A stretch of 64,000 nucleotides of DNA, taken from the NCBI GenBank assembly GCA_000827265.1, contig KN834752.1, positions 62,001-126,000 on the forward strand. Reading direction: 5' to 3'. The notes beneath the pieces were generated by a model, which searched no databases, was not told the DNA's origin, and worked only from the letters and a program-made list of their open reading frames with translations. This document shows, one piece after another, positions 22,901 through 32,438 of this stretch (position 1 is the first letter of the stretch; the number at the start of each line of letters is the position of its first letter). The stretch is from Collybiopsis luxurians FD-317 M1. Its lineage: Eukaryota > Basidiomycota > Agaricomycetes > Agaricales > Omphalotaceae. A program made the position numbers and the translations under genes.

Positions 22901-23223
22901 TCAACAACAGCACGGAAGCGGGATGATAAAGCAGCAACCTCCGTCCTTTTAATACAAGTCATTCAGCACATTCGATACGAATAACCCTACGACGGACTCA
23001 CAGGACAAGGTATACAACCACCTCTCAATCTCTGCACCGGTGCGTTATCTCTGTCGCTGGTAGATGACATGCGCATGCTCGGAGTCGCTGTAGGCTGTTG
23101 GATGATGGTAGCTTTATCTGATACTCGAGCAGTGGGCGGAAATGTTGGTGCAGATGCGGACGAAGACATTGTGCGAAGCGACGATTCGAGTGGAGGGCCA
23201 GCTTTATAAGCCGTAGCGGGCAC
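22901..23223 (-). CDS. Small protein with cysteine-rich C-terminal tail
   Basis: Exons 23223-23002 and 22945-22901 join to 88 aa (70 aa if the inner Met near 23169 is used, which I find as likely). The body is polar and rich in Ser, Thr and Pro (SASAPTFPPTARVSDKATI). The end is RLRGGCIPCP, a 56-bp intron, then DGGCCFIIPLPCCC and stop. The RGGCxPCP...CC.IP..CC ending resembles a group of short fungal proteins I remember with conserved Cys clusters. Terminal multi-Cys stretches are typical sites of S-palmitoylation, so a membrane-attached protein is my inference. It shares a 110-bp divergent promoter with the METTL25-like gene. Function unknown. Confidence 0.75.
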
Positions 23224-23333
23224 TGCACTATCCGCTCGACGTCATTTGTGGCGCAGAAATGATGACGTCATAGTACCAAGCGGTAGTCACGTGAAATTAA
23301 GCGCTCGGCTTTTTCTTGGTCCTCGACTCCTCG
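23224..23333. promoter_or_regulatory. Compact divergent promoter with CRE and CACGTG elements
   Basis: Only about 110 bp separate the two start codons. Visible elements: a half CRE GACGTCA at 23238, a full ATF/CREB palindrome TGACGTCA at 23263-23270, CACGTG at 23288-23293 and AATTAAGCGCT at 23295-23305. The last motif is shared exactly with the Tcd1 promoter. Confidence 0.6.
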
Positions 23334-25478
23334 ATGAGGTCGGTACGTGATTATCTGAATATTTTGCCTCAGATTTTGGTTCACAAAAGATCCATAAATT
23401 CCAGTCAACTTGCTCGACTTATCCGACTTCTTCTCGAAACGCATCCAAACTCATTCGCAGCAGCAGCAGCAGCATCTTCTTTCTTGCACACGGCATCCAA
23501 CAGTCAAAGCTCGTATAATGTACTCTTTGAACTCGACAGACATCTCTGCTTAGGACTTGGATTTGTAAAATGCAGTGATGAAAGAGAATATTGGACCTGG
23601 GAAGATGTTCTCCGAGCCTACATCGCCCAATCCAAGTCTATCTCAAACAAACTCCCATTAGCAATCAATGGCCTCATCGACTACGTGCACGTATACACAA
23701 CCAACACCTTATCTCGCAATCCAATATCTATACCCGATTTCACAACCTTTCAACGATTAGACGGAATGTCACCTAAAAAGGCACATGAAGTTACACGAAT
23801 GGCTGCATACGTCGCTTCCATCGTTCATTCTCTCAATCTCCCTGTCGTATACATAGTCGATGTGGGGGCTGGTCAGGGACATCTCGCTCGTGAGATGTTG
23901 CGGATGGTAGCGGGTGTAAGAGGTGTGTTAGCTTTGGATGGGGACGAGGTCATTGTAGAGAGAGAAAAGACGAAAAAATCAAAGTTGAAGGGTCGGAAGG
24001 AAATCGGCCAGTCATATGAAGGGCCCAAGGTGACTCACAAAGTTGGTCGTATCACCTCTGCTCAGGGACTCGTTGACGCTGTGGATGAATGGATGAATGA
24101 AGTGTCAGCGCAATCGGAGCTGCGGGAACCAGAGCCAACAGCAGATCAGGCTCAGGTGGTACTTGTATCCCTGCACGGATGTGGTTCTCTCAGTCTGGAC
24201 GTGCTCAGGGCCTTTACCCAAGGTTGTCAACGCGTCCGGAATGGCAACAATGGCCCGACAAATAGATGGTCCTTCATCGCGTCGGTAACCGTTCCCTGTT
24301 GTTATAATCTACTGAGAGAGGCAGACGCATTTCCGCTGTCTCCTTCACACCCTGAGCCCTCCCCCTCCCCTTTCGGTTCCCATTCTGATCATATCCTTCC
24401 CTGCACATCGAACCCAACCTCATCCCACCCTTCCTTGCATTCAAATCCTTCATCCTCTTCCAATCCCAGCAACCCTTTCCATCTACCTACTCCCCTTCCG
24501 CCAAGCGCGTATCACCTCGCGGCGCAGGTACCGAATATGTGGATCGTACCACAGTACGAGTCGGGCGATTCGAGCGGTAGTAGCTTGGATGAATATCTCA
24601 TCACACCTTCAGCTTCCCTAGCGGTTCGTAAAGTCGTTTGGAGGGCTTTACTAGAGTGCGTCTTAGTCGTCTCGCAACGGGGATCGATATCCGGGGAAGT
24701 CTCATCCTACTCGTCACCCGCTTCTACGCCTGCTGGCGTCGTTGGTAGTACTAGATCAGGAAGACCGGGGTTCATTCCTCCCATGGACGCCAATACTTAT
24801 TTCGCTAACAACAACGACAACAATAAGAACAATCTTGCCGACGACGAAGTAGCGGAATGCTCGCGAACCGGACAACTCGCAGGATCAGAACTGGGCGCTA
24901 TCGGTCGTCTCGGTCGTCTTCCTTCACGAGCGTATGATTCTTGGGATGGATTTTTGGAGATTGCGGCGAAGAGGATGGGACTCGATTTGTCGGTGCGGTC
25001 AGTTTCGACTTTAGCCGAGTCTGCAGACCGAATCCAAACCTCGAATTCCCAACATCAAACCCACACCCAATCACATTTTCAAGGTCGAGGTCAAGGACAA
25101 GGACACGGAAACGAACACGCTTCTTTACTCGTTGAGGAACCTTTTCGAAGCAAGCTAGAACGCGCGCTTGGAATCCTACACGTTCTTCGATGTATACTCG
25201 GTCCTCTAATCGAGAGCGCACTCTTAACGGATAGGTTGGAATGGACTAGGGGGGAGTTGGGTAGGTGCGATGAATCGAATGAAGATGGGTCAGTAGTAAG
25301 AGACGACGTGGAATATTCCGTTTCCCTTGTCCCTCTGTTTTCCCAAACCGGAGTGTCCGAGTCCGGAGTTGGTGGTACGCTGAGGAACGAAAAAGGGAGC
25401 GGGAGTGCGCGGAATATGGCTGTGGTTGTCGTGCCTGCAAAGGGTAATGGAACGGTGGGACTTGGAATTGGAAGGTAG
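23334..25478 (+). CDS. METTL25/RRNAD1-like SAM-dependent methyltransferase
   Basis: Single-exon gene, 714 aa from the first ATG. The SAM-binding motif I is VDVGAGQGHLAREM (about residues 176-190). A later motif LHGCGSLSLDVLRAF (about 279) and VPCCYNLL (about 319) are the landmarks of the METTL25/RRNAD family, where the CC-Y-N-L block is typical. An alanine run (about residues 43-49, coded by GCA repeats) and a long Ser/Pro low-complexity insertion (about residues 335-385) make it larger than animal homologues. A basic stretch of about 25 residues follows motif I. The substrate in fungi is unknown to me. It is unusual here in having no intron. Confidence 0.75.
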   Translation: MRSVRDYLNILPQILVHKRSINSSQLARLIRLLLETHPNSFAAAAAASSFLHTASNSQSSYNVLFELDRHLCLGLGFVKCSDEREYWTWEDVLRAYIAQSKSISNKLPLAINGLIDYVHVYTTNTLSRNPISIPDFTTFQRLDGMSPKKAHEVTRMAAYVASIVHSLNLPVVYIVDVGAGQGHLAREMLRMVAGVRGVLALDGDEVIVEREKTKKSKLKGRKEIGQSYEGPKVTHKVGRITSAQGLVDAVDEWMNEVSAQSELREPEPTADQAQVVLVSLHGCGSLSLDVLRAFTQGCQRVRNGNNGPTNRWSFIASVTVPCCYNLLREADAFPLSPSHPEPSPSPFGSHSDHILPCTSNPTSSHPSLHSNPSSSSNPSNPFHLPTPLPPSAYHLAAQVPNMWIVPQYESGDSSGSSLDEYLITPSASLAVRKVVWRALLECVLVVSQRGSISGEVSSYSSPASTPAGVVGSTRSGRPGFIPPMDANTYFANNNDNNKNNLADDEVAECSRTGQLAGSELGAIGRLGRLPSRAYDSWDGFLEIAAKRMGLDLSVRSVSTLAESADRIQTSNSQHQTHTQSHFQGRGQGQGHGNEHASLLVEEPFRSKLERALGILHVLRCILGPLIESALLTDRLEWTRGELGRCDESNEDGSVVRDDVEYSVSLVPLFSQTGVSESGVGGTLRNEKGSGSARNMAVVVVPAKGNGTVGLGIGR

Positions 25479-25682
25479 GGTCTTTCCTTTTTTCCAAAGT
25501 TCGAGCCCAACTGTAGGAGCGAGTGGGATAGTATATGTGTTACTAAGATTTTTTGTATTACTGATAATGTAGACCAGTTACAGCTTCTGGTGCTGAATAA
25601 TGTTGTTGTTAGCATTGAGTACTGAATCTGAAGAGAAAAAAAAAGAAAGAAAAGAAAAAAACAATGTTCCTACAATATATAT
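25479..25682. other. Spacer before tRNA-Glu
   Basis: Contains a purine-rich A/G run at about 25630-25662. Nothing else seen. Confidence 0.4.
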
Positions 25683-25774
25683 TCCAATGCGGGGAATCGA
25701 ACCCCGGGCTGCTGTGAGCATGCTTCATGAGCATCCATGAAAGACAGCAATGTTAGCCACTACACCACATTGGA
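25683..25774 (-). tRNA. tRNA-Glu(UUC) with about 21-nt intron
   Basis: On the minus strand the acceptor stem TCCAATG pairs with CATTGGA. The D arm TGGTGTAGTGGCTAACA follows. The anticodon stem GCTGT/ACAGC encloses a loop CTTTCA...C, giving anticodon TTC. An intron of about 21 nt sits after position 37, the canonical place. The T arm is CCGGGGTTCGAATCCCCG. CCA is not encoded, as usual for eukaryotes. Apart from the intron and one anticodon-stem base it is the same as the tRNA at 30177-30258. Confidence 0.95.
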
Positions 25775-26993
25775 CAAATGTTATTTTCAAATATGTTATT
25801 ATTAATACCTTTAGCCATCAAGACATTCATGATGACCGGATTGATTTCCAAAATGCGGGCTTAGAATCGGAGAGACTGGGGGTAAGTTTCTTTGAAGCTA
25901 AAGTCCAATCCCGGACCCCAACAAGCTTCAGGCTTCAAGTTGTGGAGATTCATTTGAAATTGATGAATTTATCTGGCAGTTTTACTTTTTGAATTAGTAT
26001 ATGGTCCATTCAATGTGGCTTGGAGGATCTGTAAATACAACGGCAGAGATTCAGAGCTTGAACAAGATGGTTGAAGTGTTTGTATTATGTGTAAATACCA
26101 CAGTAGAGACTACGGTGTACTTGTAAACTAAAGGAATGGTAAAGTAGCTCACCTCAAAGCTTGAATGAGATAGTCAAAGTGTCTGAAAAGAGGGAATCTG
26201 CGTAGCAGTCTATATATACTATGCAGGGGTCAAAAAGTGCGGGATGGAGGTTGAACTGAAATACTAAAGAACGGACAGTGTGTAAGTGTAGTCTACCTAC
26301 TTGTGTCTGTGTTAAAGATAAGATAACGATGCACCTCAACATTATTTCTTTAAGATTAGCCACTTGAATGACGTCAGAAATTGGTATCCAAATACAGCAA
26401 TCGATATCGAGAAAGGATTCCGGGAGGGCAGGGCACTAAGGATTACTGTAAGTACTCAAGAAAGGTGTTAGCCATTGAATGGCAACTATCATTGCACCAA
26501 GATGCTGTATCATATCTAAGTATTCCGAGTCTAGTCTGAAATACTCCATCTTTTTTTTACTTGACTTTTCAATGATTGCTTACCAACGAGTCTTTACAAA
26601 ATCATATTTTGTAATAAGATTTACATGCGAGCTCGCGTAGAACGGCGTACTTCACGTCTTCGCGCTTAAAGTCGTGTTTGCTTCAACTTTTGCAAGGATC
26701 CGAGAAATCTGCGTACAAAATCTGTGGGCTCTCCTGCATAATCGACTCCGGCCACGTACGATTGTTTGTACGCCAACTTATAGACCTCTGCTCTAGCCTC
26801 GGGCTACCTCCACCGCAGTCGGGCGCCCTAAAATCTTGCGCTTTCCAGCTCGGGAAGAGCTCCACGGAAGTCGGTAGGGAGCTGTGAAATAGATGAAATA
26901 TGCGGTCCACTCCACATGCCTCCATCAACTCCAGTCAAGGTTCAACTGGGATATAAAAAGAGGAGAAACTGGCCGCATGTCTTCTCTCTAGAA
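25775..26993. other. AT-rich spacer and promoter of the sugar transporter
   Basis: About 1.2 kb with no recognisable gene. Loosely repeated segments around GTAAATAC-AC-GCAGAGA (26032, 26091) are too diverged to call a repeat unit. A TGACGTCA palindrome is present near 26370. Confidence 0.4.
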
Positions 26994-29864
26994 ATGTCTG
27001 CTCTCAACGACAAACCCACCTCTGAGAAACGCGACAATGCACCGCCATCGATGCAAGAACATGCCAGCTCTCAGAACTCGTTCCGCAATCTAAACGCCAA
27101 ACTGGCCAATCCTTTGGCTCATTTAACTCATGAGCAGCTAATGGAGCAAGCACAAGTTTTTGCGGAGACCCATGACTTGAAGGATCTTATCGTTGAGTTC
27201 CAAAAGGGGGCTCTGGTGGCGCAGGATCCCTCAAACTTTGAAAATCTAACTCAATTGGACGAGCAAGACAAGAACTTGCTCAGACGCGAATTAACACACA
27301 AATGGGACCAGCCCAAGATGCTGTATTACCTCGTTATTCTCTGGTTGGTGGTTTCCTTTTCTTGTGTTGTGAGTCGTTAGTTAACGTGTCCTTGAAATCA
27401 AGTTCCGCTTGCGCCGCCGTTCAAGGAATGGATGAAGCGGTGAGCAACGGAGCAAATATTTTCTACGCAGGCCAGTTCGGCTTGAATGTCAACGATCCAA
27501 ACCCATCTGTGGCGGGAAGAAATCAATGGCTGCTTGGTCTCGTAAATTCAGCTCCTTACCTGTGTTGTGCTGTACTCGGAAGTTGGTTGACGGTCCCCGT
27601 TGGTGTTCCCCCGTATATATCCCAAATTTATTGTCTGACGGTCTCGAATCAGCTAAACGGACTCTTTGGCCGTCGGGGGACCATCTTTATTACAGCGATG
27701 TTTTCTTTTTTAACATGTATTTGGCAAGGTGTAACCAATTCGTGGCAGCATCTTTTCGTGGCTCGATTTGTCCTTGGCCTTGGTGCGGTCCGAACTTCCT
27801 GCAGATCCTGACTGCGTACTGACGGAATCCTGTATGAAGGTATCGGTCCCAAGTCTAGCACAGGTATGTTCTACAGGAATGTCCGGTCGAGCATTCGTTG
27901 AATTACTCCCCAATGACCTTCTTCTGCACCATATGCAGTTCCGGTTAGTGAATTTTCACTTTCCTGTGTCGCTGATTCACATCATCTCTCTTTAGGTCTA
28001 TGCCGCAGAATGCGCCCCTGCGGTGATTCGTGGAGCTCTTGTCATGATGTGGCAGACTTGGACAGCGTTCGGCATTATGATTGGTGAGCAGCCGCATTTA
28101 AACGGAAGGTCACCGTGCGCTAAAAGTTGAGCTAGGTGATGTCGTGGATCTGGCTTTCTTTCGAGTCCCCGATAAGCCGCATATTACCGGTCTTAATTGG
28201 CGTTTGATGTTGGCCAGTGTAAGAACATGCGTCTGCCCTTTGACGCCTTTTCCTGAAGTCTAAGATTCCAGGCTGGAATACCGGCACTATTCGTCTGCGT
28301 ACAAGTCTTTTTCGTTCCCGAAAGTGAGTTCTCCAAGTTGTTATTTCTTCCTCTGTTGTCTGATTGTCGCAATCTTCAGGTCCACGATGTATGATACGAC
28401 ATTTTGTTTGTTTTGTGAAGCAGTTAACTGATTCTCGGCGAACAAGGGTACATGTCGAAGGGTCGTTACCGAGACGCTTACAACTCTCTTGCCCAATTGA
28501 GACATCATCCAATTCAGGCTGCCCGGGACTTGTACTGTGAGTGTCTCCGAAATCGACTTTCTAATCCTGACGCTGACCGCGATACAAGATATCCATGTTT
28601 TGCTCGAGGCTGAGAATGACATTATTCGCAACCGCAGCAAATTCTTGGAGCTCTTTTCTGTACCAAGGAACCGTAGGGCTGCCCTAGCGTCGTTCGTTGT
28701 GATGTTTATGCAGCAATTCTGTGGTGTAAATGCAGATCACTGTTCTACAAATCAAAAAGACTCATCTGGAAATCTAGGTGAACGCCATTGCATATTATTC
28801 CACAAACATCTTCACGCAAGCCAACTTCACCAACTTCCAGGCGCTTCTGGCTTCCTGGGGCTTTGGAATGGTTAGTAAGCTCATTCTGTGACCGCCTGGT
28901 GATTTTGTATGCTCATTGGTACATTCTTGGACCGCAGATCAACTTCCTCTTTGTACGCCTCATAGACAGATGACTTGGTAAATTCTGAACTGACACGTCT
29001 TGCAACAGGCTTTTCCCGCAGTGTGGACAATTGACACTTTCGGAAGAAGGAATCTCCTCCTGATCTCCTTCCCTCTCATGGCTTTATCCCACCTGTTGAC
29101 AGCGTTTGCGTTGTATGTATCCTCGACACATAATACTGCGTTAGCGTTCTGATTGTCTGCCCCCTCCAGCTTTATTCCAACACGAAGTGCTCGAGGTAAA
29201 TTTTTCCACCGATTCTGACTTTTTTAGCCCTGAAATATTCTATTTACAGTGGGTATCGTCACTTTGGGTATATATTTATTCGGGATGGTGTATAGTCCCG
29301 GTGAAGGACCTGTGCCGTTCACCGTTCGTACCCCTTCGCGTCTATCGCGTACTTTCTCACTTATTTTGAATATCAGTACTCAGCTGAAGCGTTCCCGTTG
29401 TATATTCGTGACGTGGGAATGAGCTTTGCTACAGCAGTTTTATGGTTTTTGTGAGTATCGTTCCCCCGGTCCTTTAAATAGTAATTCTCAAGTTTTCTCT
29501 TCCCGAAAGCAACTTTATCATTGCTATTACTGTACCTCGACTCATAGGTGCCTTTACACCTCAAGGAGCATTTGGTTGGTTTGCTGCATGGAAGTATGTG
29601 ATTCCAGTTCCGGCACCTATCACCAGTTGCTTACCGCTTTCCAGTATTGTCGGCTTCGTTGCGGCATTATTGTTTGTGCCCGAAACCAAAGCCCTCAGTC
29701 TGGAAGAGCTCGACCAAGTCTTTAGCGTCCCTACGCGTACACACGCGACTTATCAGTTGAAGGCCTTGCCACGCAACATCAAGAAACATATATTCAGGAT
29801 GAGGGTCAAGGACATTCCTCCGCTGTACGAACATGAAGGCGCCATCGGATCGGAGGCATCATGA
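26994..29864 (+). CDS. MFS sugar/polyol transporter (sugar porter, inositol-transporter-like)
   Basis: Proton-coupled uptake of a sugar or polyol at the plasma membrane is the likely role. The cytosolic N terminus has the fungal block [18 protein letters not shown] ... [11 protein letters not shown] ... [12 protein letters not shown]. Helix 1 carries [16 protein letters not shown]. Sugar-porter signatures follow: GRRGTIF after helix 2, FVLGLG, the motif PESPRWY built over two introns (about 28325-28455), QQFCGVN, GRRNLLL, and the C-terminal [12 protein letters not shown]. Start at the ATG of MSALND. More than ten introns; two joins look broken at first but resolve with GT-AG introns, including one ending AACAAG before GGTACATG. 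I place it with the ITR-type group from the N-terminal block; the substrate is not shown by the sequence. Confidence 0.85.
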
Positions 29865-30176
29865 TCAGCCACGCATAAGATCAAACGTATCTGCGACAAG
29901 GGATGGGAATAATACTTATTGTATCTATTTATCCCCGTACTAGTAGTTTCCGTGCGCGACCCGTGTGGAACCCCTTAACGTTATCTGGATTCCTCCGAAT
30001 CTTGAAGCACCTTCCAAAGGAGCGTTTGTCTCTCAGTGAATTAGCTTGACCCGATAAAGTTCTTCTTTTCATTCATAAAATAATAGACGTGAATACACTT
30101 TGTTACTCGAAATGTGGTTGAACACCCAGCAATGAACGTTAATGAACCTCTAAAAAAGTTGCGTTGGAATCAACAT
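29865..30176. other. Spacer between transporter and tRNA
   Basis: About 300 bp with the transporter's 3' region. Nothing else seen. Confidence 0.5.
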
Positions 30177-30258
30177 TCCAATGCGGGGAATCGAACCCCG
30201 GGCTACTGTGCGTCCACCTCATGAAAGACAGCAATGTTAGCCACTACACCACATTGGA
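30177..30258 (-). tRNA. tRNA-Glu(UUC) with about 11-nt intron
   Basis: Acceptor TCCAATG/CATTGGA, D arm TGGTGTAGTGGCTAACA and T arm CCGGGGTTCGAATCCCCG match the copy at 25683-25774. The anticodon loop is CTTTCA...C with anticodon TTC. The intron after position 37 is about 11 nt and unrelated in length to the other copy. The anticodon stem ends GCTGT/ACAGT, so its first pair is G-U. It lies about 80 bp from the 3' end of the GatA gene. Confidence 0.95.
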
Positions 30259-30340
30259 TTGGTTATTGTGAAGATGGACAACGATGGATGGTCTCTAACA
30301 TTCCTCCACTTAATTTATTTTACATGCACACTAATCTCCT

Positions 30341-32057
30341 TCAATAATTTCTGACCCACTCAATCATCTTGCCTACTTTTAACACCAACTCATCAGTTCC
30401 CCATTGTCCAATCAGCGAAATACCTATGGGCCAACCATCATCCTCTTGCTCAGCTGTCTCCCGTTTGTTTTCTGCTCCGGTCGCAGTCGCCCGGGATGAG
30501 TGTATTGGGACACTAAGCGCTGGCAGTCCCGCAAGGCTCGCAGGGACAGTCAAGACGTCTTGAACATAATCCTGCAGGATATCTCGCTCTCCCGAATCGT
30601 CAAGAACGTCATCCAGCAAAGGCGCAGTGCGTATTGCGGATGGGTGAATCAAGACGTCAACCCCATCTGTCCTGACCTGCTCTAGTGCAGAGGTGGAAGC
30701 GGAGGAGGAAAGGACGTTCGGAGTCGAAAAGACTCGATTGAAGTCTTCACGGACCATTTGGCGCACTCGTTGAGCTTGGAGAAAGTAGTTGTCGAATGCA
30801 CTGGGTAAAGGCAACAGGTCGATAAACCGACAGGAGTACACGAGAAGGACGGAGGCGCACTTACTCGGCACTCAAAGCATAGGTCCCTAGTAGTATCCGC
30901 TTCCGTACCTCCTTGCCAAATCCTTGAGATCGCGTGTGGGCATATATTTTAGAAGTCGAAGTAAGGTCAGATCCAGGGGGAGGTTGAACGCGCATCCCAT
31001 ACTCTACCCCGTCGTATCGACTCAAGCAGCTGCTCCCTTCGGCACTAGCAATGACATAATATGCGCTCAAGGCGTACATTGTCGAAGGTAGTGAAACGGG
31101 CAGGATGGTTGCGCCAAGAGAACGGAGAGCGTGAAGAATGTGTCTCGTGGAGGAGATAATTGGATTAGAGGGGGATGAAAGTTCGGAGGGAAAGTATTCC
31201 TAAATCAAACAAAGGGTAACCGGGGTTGAGAAAACTCTTAACTGCGTGGGCTTACCTGTGGAACACCGATTCTCAAGCCCTTTAAATCTCGACTATGAAC
31301 ATCCCAGTTTCGAAGCTGCTCTCCAGCCAGACTTTTCGCTCTATTCCTTGTCCGTTCATCTATACTTGTTGGGTCGTTATAGTCGTATTTATCAATAATT
31401 CCAAAGATTTTTTCAGCTTGCGACACCTCCCGCGTCAAAAGACCAACAGTGTCAAGACTATCGGCATACGAAACAACACCGTGTCTACCTCAGATCGGTA
31501 TAATTAGTCTCCAAAACTGAGTCATCAGCAGTTTTAAATCACCTACTAACAAGACCATAGGAAGGCTTTAGCCCTACCACACCGCAATACGATGCTGGGA
31601 GACGAATAGAACCGCCTGTATCCGTTCCTAAGGCTACATGGCACATTCCAGCGGCGACAGCTGCTGCAGATCCGCCCGAGCTTCCTCCTACTACCCTTCG
31701 TTCTTCAACATTGAAAGGGTTGATGACAGGACCATGTACGGAGTGAATATTCAGCGAACCCATTCCGAACTCATCACAATTTGTTTTCCCTATAATATCT
31801 GCGCCAGATTCTTTTAGAAGCTTGACGACGGTCGCGTCAAAAGGTGACTTGAAGTCTTGAAGCATTACCGAGCCACAAGTCGTTGGCTGCGCGGAAGTGC
31901 AAATATTGTCCTTGACTGCGATCGTACAGCCATTTAATGGGCCATCTTGGAGATTATGTGGGAGGTCCGAGTCATTGAATGCCACGAAAGCATTGATAGA
32001 TATGTCTTTCGAACGGAGTGAGGCAACATTCGAGGCCAGCCGACGGGAGAGCATCAT
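30341..32057 (-). CDS. gatA: Glutamyl-tRNA(Gln) amidotransferase subunit A, mitochondrial
   Basis: Catalytic amidase subunit of the mitochondrial transamidosome that converts Glu-tRNA(Gln) to Gln-tRNA(Gln). Amidase-signature residues are all present: the Lys in TIAVKDNIC (about residue 49), the cis-Ser region [16 protein letters not shown] (about 124-139) and the nucleophile Ser in [16 protein letters not shown] (about 146-161). The conserved C-terminal block [15 protein letters not shown] and [15 protein letters not shown] follows. Introns lie after VSR, after VPQ and after YALS. A short, basic N terminus ([18 protein letters not shown]) fits a mitochondrial presequence. The start is the double ATG at 32057. 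Full length for the family. Confidence 0.93.
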
Positions 32058-32438
32058 AGAGCGACTGGATTAAGCGCCCATATCTTATATTAGCGCTCGT
32101 GTATACAAGACGCGATCACCTAGTGACATGGAACGCGTCTATGTAACATTGTAAGGAGCACTTGTATAAAGCATCTATCTTACAGCTCTCAGTTCCAAAA
32201 AGCCGCGGGTGTCGAGTTCGTTAAATGTAGGATTCTATACAAGTCTATACAAGTTAAGTCTGCATATACTACTTACAGTAAACAATTGAAATCGGAAGGT
32301 GGTATCTACGCGTCGTATCTCGATGCGTATCACTATAGATGACAAACGAAGGAAATGGAAGCATTGTGCTGAAACTGAATGAGAATGGTAAACGAATGTA
32401 CATACAAAAAGGAATGGATCGCATCGGGTGAAACTTAT

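Noticed and set aside
26030..26200. Possible tandem repeat of about 60-120 bp
   Set aside because: Only short words recur (GTAAATAC, GCTTGAA); the copies do not align across a full unit.
28370..28460. Apparent break in the sugar transporter at PESPRW
   Set aside because: A second intron from GTATGA to AACAAG joins CGA-T to GG-TAC and restores S-P-R-W-Y-M-S-K in frame, so the gene is intact.
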